A program made the translations under genes and the position numbers. Source: Tateyamaria omphalii (GTDB lineage Bacteria > Pseudomonadota > Alphaproteobacteria > Rhodobacterales > Rhodobacteraceae). Taken from it: a stretch of 64,000 bases of DNA. Every line of letters begins with the position of its first letter. The first letter of the stretch is position 1. Shown here piece after piece: positions 42,658 through 52,362 of the stretch. The notes under the pieces are model-generated. The model was not told the origin of the DNA. It searched no databases and saw only the letters and a list, made by a program, of their open reading frames with translations. The stretch is taken from assembly GCF_019802125.1 (NCBI RefSeq), contig NZ_JAHVHT010000001.1, forward strand, positions 186,001-250,000, given 5' to 3'.

Positions 42658-43422
42658 ATGGAATCGGCGGAATATCACAGCGCCCTTGCGGCCCTGGCCT
42701 GGCAGATCGAACTGGGCGCGGATGAGTGCATCGCGGATGCGCCGGTGAACCGCTATGAGGTGCCTGCATCCGTACAGAAGCCGAAACCTGCGTCGCAGCC
42801 TGCCGCCGCGCCTGTCATGCAGGTCGGTGTTGATCCGGTGACTGTCGCGCAGGAGGCGGCGGGTGCTGCAGAGGATCTGGACGGTCTTCGCGCTGCCTTG
42901 GCCGCTTACGAGCATTGCGAGTTGAAGAAGGGTGCGCGCAACCTTGTGTTTTCCGACGGAGTGCCCGGGGCTCGTGTCATGATCGTGGGGGAGGCCCCCG
43001 GTCGCGATGAGGACATGCAGGGCAAGCCCTTTGTCGGTCGGGCTGGGCAGCTTCTGGACAAGATGCTCGCCGCCATCAACATGAGCCGGGACGAGTCCGT
43101 CTACATCACCAATGTGCTGCCGTGGCGTCCGCCACAGAACCGCGACCCCAAGCCCGACGAGGTCGCCATGATGCAGCCGTTTCTGCATCGTCATATCGAG
43201 CTTGCCGATCCGGATGTGCTGGTTGTTGTCGGCAACCACTCCTGTCAGGCGCTGCTGGGCAAGCGGGGCATCACCCGGCTGCGCGGGACTTGGACCGAAG
43301 CGCGCGGCAAACCTGCGCTGCCGATGTTCCACCCCGCCTATCTGCTGCGCAATCCGGCGGCCAAGCGTGACGCGTGGGCCGATTTGCTGAGCCTGCAGGC
43401 GCATTTGAGGGGCGAGGCATGA
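42658..43422 (+). CDS. Uracil-DNA glycosylase, family 4-like
   Basis: A 254-residue glycosylase. Motif A is [20 protein letters not shown], motif B region is [19 protein letters not shown], with [18 protein letters not shown] in between, all typical of family 4/UdgA enzymes. Family 4 normally binds a 4Fe-4S cluster with four cysteines including an early C-x2-C pair; here only single cysteines appear (ADECIAD, EHCELKK, NHSCQAL), so a cluster is doubtful. The first 85 residues are a Pro/Ala-rich extension. It is divergent from pyrB and overlaps LysE by four bases. Confidence 0.88.
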   Translation: MESAEYHSALAALAWQIELGADECIADAPVNRYEVPASVQKPKPASQPAAAPVMQVGVDPVTVAQEAAGAAEDLDGLRAALAAYEHCELKKGARNLVFSDGVPGARVMIVGEAPGRDEDMQGKPFVGRAGQLLDKMLAAINMSRDESVYITNVLPWRPPQNRDPKPDEVAMMQPFLHRHIELADPDVLVVVGNHSCQALLGKRGITRLRGTWTEARGKPALPMFHPAYLLRNPAAKRDAWADLLSLQAHLRGEA

Positions 43423-44039
43423 TTGATCCGATTGTCTATCTCACCTTTTTGCCCGCCGCGTTCGCGCTGGTGCTGACGCCGGGGCCCGACATGTTGTTTG
43501 CCATGGCGCAAGGCTTGCGGGGCGGGAAGGGGCCTGCGGTCGCCGCCTCTGCCGGTATTGCGAGCGGGGCCTTTGTCAATGCAGGCCTCGCCGGGGTGGG
43601 CCTGGGCGCGCTGGTGTCCGCTGCCCCTTGGGTCTTTGGCGTCGTCCGCTGGGTTGGCGTCGCCTATCTGCTTTATCTGGCCATCAAGACGCTGATGTCG
43701 CCGTTGGTGGGAGAGAACACGCGGGTTGTCCGCCCGTCGCGGGCCTTTCGCGATGGGTTGATCGTGAACGTGTCGAACCCGTCGGTGATCCTGTTCATCC
43801 TCGCCTTCATTCCACAATTCGTGGATCCGACCCGGCCCATTCTGGCGCAATTCCTGATCTACGGCGGCACAATCGCCGTGCTCGGCTTCATCGTGAAGTC
43901 GGGCGTGGGCATGACGGCCGGAGGTCTGGGCCGCGCGCTGGCCCGGAACCCGGTCATTGAACGTGTGCTGCGCTGGGTGACGGCGGGGGTCTTTGGCGCC
44001 CTTGCTGCCCGCGTCGCCTTTGCCGGAGCGCGCCCATGA
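43419..44039 (+). CDS. LysE-family amino-acid exporter
   Basis: A 206-residue membrane protein with six predicted helices. The LysE/RhtB signature is present at the start ([24 protein letters not shown] region, with the conserved TPGP) and the [19 protein letters not shown] motif in the middle. It exports amino acids or homoserine-lactone-like compounds; the substrate is not defined. ATGA overlaps at both ends link it to the glycosylase and moaB genes. Confidence 0.9.
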   Translation: MIDPIVYLTFLPAAFALVLTPGPDMLFAMAQGLRGGKGPAVAASAGIASGAFVNAGLAGVGLGALVSAAPWVFGVVRWVGVAYLLYLAIKTLMSPLVGENTRVVRPSRAFRDGLIVNVSNPSVILFILAFIPQFVDPTRPILAQFLIYGGTIAVLGFIVKSGVGMTAGGLGRALARNPVIERVLRWVTAGVFGALAARVAFAGARP

Positions 44040-44578
44040 GCCGGATTGACGAGAGCCTTGATTTCATTGCCATTCGCATCGCCGTGCTGACCGTCAGCGA
44101 CACGCGGTCACTGGACGAGGACCGGTCGGGGGAGGTACTTGTGGGCCGGTTGACCGAGGCGGGCCATGTGCTGGCCGACCGCAAGGTGCTGCCGGACGAG
44201 CGGGACCAAATTGCCGCGCAGTTGCGGGTTTGGTGTGACGATCCGGAGATCGATGTAGTGCTGTCCACCGGCGGCACTGGGCTGACCGGGCGCGATGTGA
44301 CCGTTGAGGCGCACCGGGATGTCTACGAGAAGGAAATCGACGCCTTCGGCACCGTGTTCACCATGGTGTCGATGCAGAAGATCGGGACCTCTGCCGTGCA
44401 GAGCAGGGCGACCGGGGGCGTGTGCAACGGCACCTACCTGTTCGCGCTGCCAGGCAGTCCGGGGGCGTGCAAGGATGCCTGGGACGAAATCCTTGGCAAG
44501 CAGCTCGACTATCGGCATCGTCCCTGCAACTTCGTCGAAATTCTGCCCCGTCTGGATGAACATCAGCGACGGAAATAA
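44036..44578 (+). CDS. moaB: Molybdenum cofactor biosynthesis protein B
   Basis: A 180-residue MoaB/Mog-type protein that adenylates molybdopterin before metal insertion. Signature motifs are VLTVSDTRSLDEDRSG, VVLSTGGTGLTGRDVTVEA and FALPGSPGACKDAWDEIL. It starts within the LysE stop. It is separate from moaDE (24.9 kb) and the fdhD-moeA operon (57.6 kb). Confidence 0.95.
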   Translation: MSRIDESLDFIAIRIAVLTVSDTRSLDEDRSGEVLVGRLTEAGHVLADRKVLPDERDQIAAQLRVWCDDPEIDVVLSTGGTGLTGRDVTVEAHRDVYEKEIDAFGTVFTMVSMQKIGTSAVQSRATGGVCNGTYLFALPGSPGACKDAWDEILGKQLDYRHRPCNFVEILPRLDEHQRRK

Positions 44579-44605
44579 CGCAGCCTTACGTAACAGCTTT
44601 GTTGT

Positions 44606-44638
44606 TTGGACATTTTCGGCGCGATCCTAGATTATGAT
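44606..44638 (+). promoter_or_regulatory. Possible promoter of the RND efflux operon
   Basis: TTGGAC at 44606-44611 with TAGATT at 44628-44633 (16-base spacer), or TATGAT at 44633-44638. The 95-base spacer between moaB and the adaptor gene is AT-richer than its surroundings and also contains the palindrome TTACGTAA (44586-44593). Confidence 0.35.
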
Positions 44639-44673
44639 ACGATGCCGTAGCGGCGACTAAAGGCGTACAACAT

Positions 44674-46140
44674 ATGAGATTTTTGAGGCAAAGCCTGATC
44701 GGCCTGGTGCTGGCGGCGCTCAGTCTGGGCCTGCTGGCCTATGCCGGGTCCATCGTGGGCGGTGCTGTGCAGGAGCGGCTGTCGGAAGAGGCGCGCACGC
44801 CGCCTGCGCGCGAGCGTGTTTTTGCCGTGCCGGTCGTGCGGGCGGAGGCGGGCACGGAAACGCCCATTCTGGAAGCCTTCGGCGAGATTGCGAGCCGTCG
44901 CACACTGGAGTTGCGCGCCGCAACGGCGGGCCGCGTGATCGAACTGGCCGAGGGGTTCGAGGATGGTGGCGATGTCACCAAGGGCCAGGTGCTTGTGCGC
45001 ATTGATCCGGCCAATGCCGAAGCCGCTTTAGCCCGCGCCGAGGCCGACCTTCTGGACGCCGAGGCCGAGGTGCGCGACGCGGATCGCGCGCTGGTACTGG
45101 CCCAAGACGAGGAACAGGCGGCGCAGGTGCAGGCCAACCTGCAAGAACGCGCTTTTCGGCGGCAACAAGACCTGCAGGAACGCGGTGTTGGCACCGCTGC
45201 CGCCGTGGAAAGTGCGGAACTCGCTGCCTCCTCTGCCCGTCAGGCCGTATTGGCGCGGCGGCAGGTCGTGACCACCGCAGAGGCGCGGATTGATCAGGCC
45301 CAGACACAACTGGTTCGTGCCCGCATCGCGCTGGACGAGGCGCAGCGCACGCTGGACGACACGACCGTCACCGCCCCTTTCGACGGCAGCCTCAGTGATA
45401 CCAGTGTCGTGGCTGGGCGCCTTGTGTCCGCCAATGAACAACTGGCCACGTTGATCGACCCCGGCGCGCTTGAGGTCAGGTTTCGCGTCTCGACCGCGCA
45501 GTTTTCGCGCCTTCTGGACGAAGACGGTCGGGTGATCCGGGCACCGGTGAGTGTGACGCTGGATGTCGTCGGCATTGATCTGGCTGCAACCGGCATTGTC
45601 AGCCGCGCCAGCGCGGGCGGCGGTGACATGCAAACGGGCCGTCTGGTCTTTGCCCGGCTGGATTCCGGTTTCGGGTTCAAGCCCGGGGACTTTGTGACCG
45701 TGGCGGTGGCCGAGCCGCCGCTGGACGAGGTCGTGCGCCTGCCCGCATCGGCGGTTGATGCCGCAAACACGGTTCTGGTGCTTGGCGAGGACAACCGGCT
45801 TGAACAAGCGGAGGTCACGCTCCTGCGTCGGCAGGGCGATGACGTGCTGGTCATCGGCGATGACATCGTGGGCCGTGACGTGGTCGAGGCGCGCTCGCCG
45901 CTGCTGGGTGAGGGTATTTCCGTACGCCCCCTGCGCCCGCAAACGGACGCGACATCCGAGACGCCGACCGAACCCGAGATGGTTGAACTGACCGACGAAC
46001 GGCGCGCCCGGCTCGTCGCCTTTGTCGAGGCGAACCAGCGTATGCCCGCCGATGCCAAGGAGCGGGTGCTGGCGAGCCTCGCCGAAACCCATGTTCCTGC
46101 GCAGATGGTGGCCCGGCTGGAAAGCCGGATGGGGGGCTAG
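44674..46140 (+). CDS. RND efflux periplasmic adaptor (HlyD/MFP family)
   Basis: A 488-residue membrane fusion protein. An N-terminal anchor (residues 8-27) is followed by a lipoyl/barrel-sandwich half (GRVIELAEGFEDGGDVTKGQVLVRI), a long alpha-hairpin rich in Ala, Glu and Gln (about residues 105-215), the second lipoyl half (APFDGSLSDTSVVAGRLVSA) and a beta-barrel domain. A C-terminal extension of about 80 residues (ELTDERRARLVAFVEANQRM) is longer than usual and could contact the pump or outer-membrane partner. The pump gene starts immediately after its stop. Confidence 0.92.
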   Translation: MRFLRQSLIGLVLAALSLGLLAYAGSIVGGAVQERLSEEARTPPARERVFAVPVVRAEAGTETPILEAFGEIASRRTLELRAATAGRVIELAEGFEDGGDVTKGQVLVRIDPANAEAALARAEADLLDAEAEVRDADRALVLAQDEEQAAQVQANLQERAFRRQQDLQERGVGTAAAVESAELAASSARQAVLARRQVVTTAEARIDQAQTQLVRARIALDEAQRTLDDTTVTAPFDGSLSDTSVVAGRLVSANEQLATLIDPGALEVRFRVSTAQFSRLLDEDGRVIRAPVSVTLDVVGIDLAATGIVSRASAGGGDMQTGRLVFARLDSGFGFKPGDFVTVAVAEPPLDEVVRLPASAVDAANTVLVLGEDNRLEQAEVTLLRRQGDDVLVIGDDIVGRDVVEARSPLLGEGISVRPLRPQTDATSETPTEPEMVELTDERRARLVAFVEANQRMPADAKERVLASLAETHVPAQMVARLESRMGG

Positions 46141-49100
46141 ATGGTGCGGCAGATCCCGAAGGCGGCGGGTGGCATTCTGAGCTACTTTGTGCGCCACAGG
46201 ACTGTTGCCAACCTGCTCTTGCTTGTCATGCTGGTTGCGGGCGCCGCCGCAGTGCCCAACATGCGGGCGCAATTCTTTCCCGATGTGATTATCGACAATG
46301 TTCGGGTGGACATCTCCTGGGACGGGGCGGGCGCCGAGGATGTGGATGCGGGGATCGTGCAGGTGCTGGAACCTGGGCTTCTGGCGGTCGAAGGTGTCGA
46401 AAGCACAGAGGCGCGGTCGACCGAAGGATCGGCGCGCATCACGCTTGAGTTCGAGCCGGGCTGGGACATGGGCCGGGCCGCCGACGATGTGCAGACGGCC
46501 GTCGATGCGGTCACAACCCTGCCTGAAGATGCCGACGAGCCAACCGTCCGCCGCGGCGCATGGCGCGACCGGGTGACGGATGTGGTGATCACGGGCCCCG
46601 TAGGCCCACAGCAACTGGGCTTGTTTGCCGATGAATTCGTGGTCCGCCTGTTTGCGGCGGGTGTCACCCGCACCACTATTCGCGGCGTCGCCGCTCCGCA
46701 GGTGCTGGTCGAGGTGCCGTCGCTGTCGCTGATCGCGAACGAAGTCACCATGTCCGAGATCGCAGCCGTCATCGCCGCCGAGGTTGACACCGACCCCGCC
46801 GGTGATGTGACAGGCGCCAATGCCCGTGTGCGCACGGGCACACAAAAACGCACGCCCGAGGAGATTGCGGGCATTGTCCTGCGTTCCAACCCGGACGGAT
46901 CGAAGCTGCTGGTGCGCGATGTCGCCAACGTCATGCAGCTTGGGGCTGCGCGGAACCGCAGCTATTTCGTGGGCGGCGATCCGGCCGTTTCCATCCGTGT
47001 GGACCGGTCCAACAATGGCGATGCCATCGCGATGCAAGCGACGGTGACAGAGGTGGCCGCCGAGTTGCAGGCCACCTTGCCCCCGTCGGTGTCGGTCGAG
47101 TTGATCCGCACCCGGGCGGAGGCGATTTCGGCCCGACTAAACATTCTGGTCGACAATGCGATGGTGGGTCTGGGCCTCGTCATCGCGCTGCTCTTTCTGT
47201 TCTTGAACGCACGCACGGCCTTTTGGGTGGCGGCGGGGATTCCGGTGGCGCTGCTGGCGGCTATTGCGCTGATGTATCTGGGCGGGATCACGATCAACAT
47301 GGTGTCCCTCTTTGGGCTGATCATCACGCTGGGGATTGTCGTCGATGATGCCATCGTCGTGGGCGAACATGCCGATCACCGTCACCGCGCTTGGGGCGAG
47401 CCGCCGCTCGTGGCCGCAGAGAATGCAGCCCGGCGCATGGCGATGCCCGTTTTTGCCGCGACCCTGACGACTGTCATTGCGTTCTTCGGTCTGGTGGCCG
47501 TGGGCGGCCGGTTCGGGGACCTGATCCGCGACATTCCCTTTACCGTGATTGCGGTGCTCGTGGCCTCACTGGTCGAATGCTTCCTGATCCTGCCGCATCA
47601 TATGGGCCATGCGCTGGCGGCGTCGGACAAGCCGCGATTCAGCCGTCTGAAGCTGGCGATCGCGCTGGTGAGTGTTGCGGTGCTGTCTGCCGTTGTGTCT
47701 GGGGCGGTCGGCTATGTCATCTGGTCCGAGCGCATCGCCGCTTTTGCCGATATCTGGCCCTATCTGATCGCCGGTCCCACGATCATGGCCGCCGCATTCC
47801 TGCTGGCCCCCCGCAAGTCGAAAGCGCGCTGGGTTGCGTCCATGGGGGCCAAGGGCCTCGATACCCCGTCGGTCATCGTGAATGCCGGGTTCGAGTGGAT
47901 GCGCGAGCGGCTTTTCCGCCCGATGATGGCAGGCGTGATTGCGGCGCGGTACGTGGTGCTGGCCGGTGTGTGCGTTGTGCTTGCCAGCCAGTTGGCCCTG
48001 TTCATCCAGCGCGATGTGCAATGGCGGTTCTTCAACGCGCCCGAACGTGGATCCGTGACCGGCAACTTCGCCATGCTGGAGGGCGCAAGCCGCGCCGACA
48101 CTCTTGCCATGATGCAGGAGATGCAGCGCGCCACTGAAGCGCTGGGTGCGCAATATGAAGAGCGCTATGGCCGCAACCCCATTGACTATGTCATTGCCGA
48201 GATCGGCGGCAACGCGGGACGTGGTCTGAGTGGCGTTGAAGCGAAGGATGCCGATCTGTTGGGCGGCATCTCCATCGAGTTGATCGACGCCGACCTGCGC
48301 CCCTATTCCTCCTTCGCCTTTGTCGCCGAGCTGCAGGACGCAGTGGTGCGCCATCCGCTGACTGAGACGGTGAGCTTCCGCGGCTGGCGGTCGGGGCCGG
48401 GGGGCGACGCGCTGGATGTGCAGTTCTATGGCAACGACACCGACACGCTCAAAGCCGCTGCAGAAGATCTTAAGCGTGCCCTCTTGCAGTACCCCGAAGT
48501 CAGCGCGGTCGAAGACAATCTCGCCTACGACAAGGAAGAGTTGATCCTTGATCTGACCGCACAGGGCCAGGCGCTGGGCTTTACCATAGACACCTTGGGC
48601 AGCGCGCTCCGGGACCGGTTGAACGGGATCGAGGCGGCGACGTTCCCCGACGGTCCACGCAGTGCGACGATCCGGGTGGAGCTGCCAGATGGCGAGCTGA
48701 CGGCCGACTTCCTCGACCGAACCCAGATGCGCACGCCAGACGGCGGCTATGTGCCTCTGGCCGACATCGTCAGCGTTGAACAACGCACGGGTTTCTCGAC
48801 CGTGCGGCGCGAAAACGGCATCCGCCTGATCTCCGTCACCGGCGACATCTCCGAAGACGACCCGGCCCGCGCGACCGAGATCAACCGCGCGCTGGAGGAG
48901 GAGATCCTGCCCACCATTGCCGCCGAGCGGCAGGTGGAGTTCCGCAAGGCGGGGCTGAGCGAGCAGGAGGACGAGTTCCTCTCCGACAGCCTGACCGGCC
49001 TGATCCTGTGCCTGACCGGTATTTACCTCGTCCTCGCTTGGGTCTTTGCCAGTTGGACCCGGCCCATCGTGGTGATGGCGATCATTCCCTTCGGCCTTGT

Positions 49101-49758
49101 TGGCACGATCTATGGCCACCACCTGTGGGACGTACCGCTCAGCATGTTCACTGTCGTGGGCCTGCTGGGCATGACAGGGATCATCATCAACGACAGCATC
49201 GTGCTGGTCACAACCATCGACGACTATGCCAAGGACCGCGGCCTGTTCCCGTCAATCATCGACGGCGCGGCTGACCGGCTCAGGCCGGTGATGCTGACCA
49301 CGTTGACCACAGTGCTGGGCATGACGCCGCTGCTTTACGAGACATCGCAGCAGGCGCAGTTCCTCAAACCGACAATCATCACGCTGGTCTACGGTCTGGG
49401 CTTTGGCATGGTGCTGGTGTTGCTGGTGGTCCCGGCCCTCGTGGCGGTACAGCACGACATCTCGCGCCAGATCAAGGCGATGCGGCGCGGGCTCGCTGCC
49501 CCGGCTGCAGCGGTGCGCTGGGGGTTCGTGGCGCTCTGGGCCGTGGTGCTGGGCTGGTTCTGTGCGACGATGGGATACGCCCTGGTGACGGGCGCGCTGC
49601 TGCCCGCGTTGGCCGAGGCGCTGCCGGCGGTTGCGGACCGCGCCGCACTCAGCGCGGCGCTGATCCTCTTTGCGGGGGGTGTTCTGATGCTGGGCCTGCT
49701 CGCCTATGTCATCGGCGCACTTGCCCTCCAGATCACGCGCTGGCGGGCGGAGGCTTAG
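46141..49758 (+). CDS. RND-family efflux pump with extra membrane helices
   Basis: A 1205-residue RND transporter, about 150 residues longer than AcrB-type pumps. TM4 carries the proton-relay pair in GIVVDDAIVVGEH, and TM10-12 have the usual GIIINDSIVLVTT block. Extra hydrophobic pairs are seen between the two halves (residues about 502-522 and 540-560) and after TM12 (about 1121-1145 and 1166-1195). The substrate is unknown. ATG follows the adaptor TAG directly. No outer-membrane channel gene is adjacent, and the end overlaps the convergent DsbD-like gene by four bases. Confidence 0.92.
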   Translation: MVRQIPKAAGGILSYFVRHRTVANLLLLVMLVAGAAAVPNMRAQFFPDVIIDNVRVDISWDGAGAEDVDAGIVQVLEPGLLAVEGVESTEARSTEGSARITLEFEPGWDMGRAADDVQTAVDAVTTLPEDADEPTVRRGAWRDRVTDVVITGPVGPQQLGLFADEFVVRLFAAGVTRTTIRGVAAPQVLVEVPSLSLIANEVTMSEIAAVIAAEVDTDPAGDVTGANARVRTGTQKRTPEEIAGIVLRSNPDGSKLLVRDVANVMQLGAARNRSYFVGGDPAVSIRVDRSNNGDAIAMQATVTEVAAELQATLPPSVSVELIRTRAEAISARLNILVDNAMVGLGLVIALLFLFLNARTAFWVAAGIPVALLAAIALMYLGGITINMVSLFGLIITLGIVVDDAIVVGEHADHRHRAWGEPPLVAAENAARRMAMPVFAATLTTVIAFFGLVAVGGRFGDLIRDIPFTVIAVLVASLVECFLILPHHMGHALAASDKPRFSRLKLAIALVSVAVLSAVVSGAVGYVIWSERIAAFADIWPYLIAGPTIMAAAFLLAPRKSKARWVASMGAKGLDTPSVIVNAGFEWMRERLFRPMMAGVIAARYVVLAGVCVVLASQLALFIQRDVQWRFFNAPERGSVTGNFAMLEGASRADTLAMMQEMQRATEALGAQYEERYGRNPIDYVIAEIGGNAGRGLSGVEAKDADLLGGISIELIDADLRPYSSFAFVAELQDAVVRHPLTETVSFRGWRSGPGGDALDVQFYGNDTDTLKAAAEDLKRALLQYPEVSAVEDNLAYDKEELILDLTAQGQALGFTIDTLGSALRDRLNGIEAATFPDGPRSATIRVELPDGELTADFLDRTQMRTPDGGYVPLADIVSVEQRTGFSTVRRENGIRLISVTGDISEDDPARATEINRALEEEILPTIAAERQVEFRKAGLSEQEDEFLSDSLTGLILCLTGIYLVLAWVFASWTRPIVVMAIIPFGLVGTIYGHHLWDVPLSMFTVVGLLGMTGIIINDSIVLVTTIDDYAKDRGLFPSIIDGAADRLRPVMLTTLTTVLGMTPLLYETSQQAQFLKPTIITLVYGLGFGMVLVLLVVPALVAVQHDISRQIKAMRRGLAAPAAAVRWGFVALWAVVLGWFCATMGYALVTGALLPALAEALPAVADRAALSAALILFAGGVLMLGLLAYVIGALALQITRWRAEA

Positions 49759-50567
49759 CCGGCGGTGCAGCCGCGCACATCGACGGCATAGTTGGCGCCC
49801 AGAATGGTGATCCGTACGTCGGAGCGGTCGACGGCAAAAGCACCACCGCTGGTGTGCATCATGTCGGACACGGCGACGACGGTATTGCCGGAGCGCGAGG
49901 TGCGCGCCTCGCTCACCCACACATCCGGCACGCCCGGCTCGATCACCGCGACTTCGGTGCCGCCGGTATGGGGCAAGGCGACATGAGCCTCGATCTGCAT
50001 GCCATGATCTGTAGGCCGCAGGCGGCAGGTGGCAGATTGCACCTCTGCCTCGGACGCGGAATAGGGCATGTCGGCCAGCGCCGCGACGATGGCGGGCGTG
50101 GGTGTCAGGTCGGGACTGTCCAGCATCTCGTCAATCTTGACCGTATGCGGAATGCACACGTCGGAACAGACGCCCATGGACAGCGTCGTGCGCAGGCGCA
50201 TGGGCTTGCCCGGTTTGGCCGGTGTGATGTGCATCGGGATGACCACCTGATCGGTATACCCGATGGAGCGCATGCCGTTTTGCACATGCACCTCCGGCGT
50301 GGGCCAGGATAGGCTGACAGCGCCGATGTTCCGGGCGCGGGACCAGTCGAAATGTGGCGGGATGCCCGCATCGCCCGGCGCGCGCCAGTAGGTCTTCCAC
50401 CCGGGTGCCAGCACCAGCCGCACGGCGGCCAGGCGTTGCCCGTTGGGCAGGTCCCATCCCTGCAGCACTTCGGTCTGCACGACGTAGTCAAAACGCCCCT
50501 GCGCAAAGGTGGGCAGGGCGGTCACAGCCGCAAGGGCAGCAGCAAGGGAAAAGGCGCATTTTTTCAT
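49755..50567 (-). CDS. Stand-alone DsbD alpha-type periplasmic protein
   Basis: A 270-residue exported protein (signal MKKCAFSLAAALAAVTALPT with cleavage after FAQ). Residues 25-160 match the N-terminal (DsbC-binding) domain of DsbD, with a redox Cys pair C134 and C138 (SMGVCSDVCIP). The transmembrane and thioredoxin parts of DsbD are absent. The second half is an unassigned beta-rich domain with another Cys pair (SATCRLR and VRGCTAG). AGAAGGA directly touches the ATG at 50567; an in-frame GTG at 50588 is an alternative start. Confidence 0.82.
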   Translation of the reverse strand: MKKCAFSLAAALAAVTALPTFAQGRFDYVVQTEVLQGWDLPNGQRLAAVRLVLAPGWKTYWRAPGDAGIPPHFDWSRARNIGAVSLSWPTPEVHVQNGMRSIGYTDQVVIPMHITPAKPGKPMRLRTTLSMGVCSDVCIPHTVKIDEMLDSPDLTPTPAIVAALADMPYSASEAEVQSATCRLRPTDHGMQIEAHVALPHTGGTEVAVIEPGVPDVWVSEARTSRSGNTVVAVSDMMHTSGGAFAVDRSDVRITILGANYAVDVRGCTAG

Positions 50568-50706
50568 TCCTTCTACATGCAGGGTCACTGGCGTGAAGCC
50601 AAGTCACGTCCCGGTCAACTTCCTGTAACGAAACGGTGCGCAAGGGCTTGCCTGCGGCACATCCTCCGGTTGCTCTGACCGGGCCGGGACGTCATGTTAT
50701 GTTCAG

Positions 50707-51294
50707 ATGGCACATGAACAGGTGATAGCGGAGGGCACGACCCTGGAATTGACCGGACAGCTTCTGGTCGCCATGCCGGGCATGGGCGATCCGCGTTTTG
50801 ACCGCTCGGTCGTGTTTGTCTGTGCGCATTCGGACGATGGCGCCATGGGCCTGATCGTGAACAAGCCCGCTGTCGACATGACGCTGGGCGAGTTGCTGGA
50901 TCAGCTCGAGATCAAGGGCGATGGCCCCGCCCGCAAGCATCCGGTGCATTTCGGTGGGCCTGTCGAAACCCAACGCGGGTTCGTGCTGCACGGGGCGGAT
51001 TATACGTCTCGCCTGCAAACGCTCGAGGTTGGCGCTTTTGGTATGACGGCCACTCAGGATGTGCTCGAAGACATCGCCACCGGCGACGGGCCGGAACGGG
51101 CCCTAGTGATGCTGGGCTATGCCGGGTGGGGGCCCGGTCAGTTGGAGGGCGAGATCGCCCGCAATGGCTGGCTGACCGTGGCGGCCACCCCGCAGCTTGT
51201 GTTCGGCACGGGCGATACGTCGAAATGGATCAAGGCGCTGAATGCGCTGGGAATTGATCCGCTTGGCCTGTCCGGGGAAGCCGGTCGCGCCTAG
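50707..51294 (+). CDS. YqgE/AlgH family protein
   Basis: A 195-residue member of UPF0301 (YqgE/AlgH). Characteristic stretches are [57 protein letters not shown] and [15 protein letters not shown]. The family has a known fold but no settled function. The end overlaps the convergent Sua5-type gene by four bases. Confidence 0.92.
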   Translation: MAHEQVIAEGTTLELTGQLLVAMPGMGDPRFDRSVVFVCAHSDDGAMGLIVNKPAVDMTLGELLDQLEIKGDGPARKHPVHFGGPVETQRGFVLHGADYTSRLQTLEVGAFGMTATQDVLEDIATGDGPERALVMLGYAGWGPGQLEGEIARNGWLTVAATPQLVFGTGDTSKWIKALNALGIDPLGLSGEAGRA

Positions 51295-52226
51295 CCGCGT
51301 GGCGCAGCGGCGCGACGCAAGCGGTCATTGATCGCCTGACCCAATCCACAATTCGGGATCGGTGCGACGGCGATAGGTTTGCCCATCGCGTCCAGTTTAT
51401 GCAGATGGCCAAAGAGGTTCGCGGCTGCCTCGACCAGATCGCCCGCGACCGACAGGTTCAGGTCCGATTGCATGGGACCAAAGCCCAGAAGCAGCTCGCC
51501 CGGATTGGCGATATTGGCGTTCAGCCTCACGACGGCATCGGGGGCATAGTGGGACGAAAGCTGGCCCGGCGCAGTGATCGCCTCGCCCGCTTGTGCCAAA
51601 GTGCCGACAACGGCCTCGATGTCTTCCTTGGCGAGGCCACCGGGGCGCAGAAGCGCAAGCGGCGTGCCTCCCACGATGGTGGATTCAAGGCCGACGTCAC
51701 ATGCGCCCGCATCCACCACCGCGTCGATCCTGCCGTGCAGTCCGGCCATCACATGCGCCGCCGTCGTGGGGCTGATCCGCCCCGACGGGTTGGCCGATGG
51801 CGCGGCGACCGGGCCGTCGAACACGCGCAACACGTCCTGTGCAACGGGGTGCGACGGCACCCGGATCGCCAGGGTCTCAAGGCCCGCCGTGACCAGCGGC
51901 GACAATCCGTGCCCCTGTTTGAGCGGCGCAACCAGCGTCAGCGGGCCGGGCCAGAACCGCTTGGCGAGTGTGTCCAGCGCGCCGGAGATGTCGGCATAGC
52001 GCCGCGCCGTGTCGACATCCGGCACATGCACGATCAGCGGGTTGAAGCTGGGTCGTCCCTTGGCCTCGAAAATCCGCGCCACGGCGGTGCCGTTCCGCGC
52101 GTCACCACCCAGGCCATAGACCGTCTCTGTCGGGAACGACACGAGCCCCCCCGCGCTCAGCAGTCGCGCCGCTTCGGCAATGCCTGTGGCATCGGGCGCG
52201 AGGAGGGCTGTTTCAATATCGGTCAT
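51291..52226 (-). CDS. L-threonylcarbamoyladenylate synthase (Sua5/TsaC type)
   Basis: A 311-residue enzyme forming threonylcarbamoyl-AMP for the tRNA t6A modification. The N-terminal YrdC domain has the substrate loop [60 protein letters not shown] and ESTIVGG; the C-terminal Sua5 domain (from about residue 205, [13 protein letters not shown]) makes it the long form. The ATG at 52226 is used; upstream codons look non-coding. Confidence 0.93.
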   Translation of the reverse strand: MTDIETALLAPDATGIAEAARLLSAGGLVSFPTETVYGLGGDARNGTAVARIFEAKGRPSFNPLIVHVPDVDTARRYADISGALDTLAKRFWPGPLTLVAPLKQGHGLSPLVTAGLETLAIRVPSHPVAQDVLRVFDGPVAAPSANPSGRISPTTAAHVMAGLHGRIDAVVDAGACDVGLESTIVGGTPLALLRPGGLAKEDIEAVVGTLAQAGEAITAPGQLSSHYAPDAVVRLNANIANPGELLLGFGPMQSDLNLSVAGDLVEAAANLFGHLHKLDAMGKPIAVAPIPNCGLGQAINDRLRRAAAPRG

Positions 52227-52362
52227 CACTGCAGGTCTGTCGTCCCGTGACGCGGCGTTTGAGTTGCGATATGACCAAACCAGCCGCATTTATATTTTCA
52301 AACATGCCCCTTTAAGCGCCCTCGGGCTGCTTGCCAAGACTTTGCTATTCCGGAGCTGATCC

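Noticed and set aside
45028-47037. A 669-codon minus-strand frame
   Set aside because: It is antisense to the RND adaptor and pump genes, His/Arg-rich and without any family resemblance.
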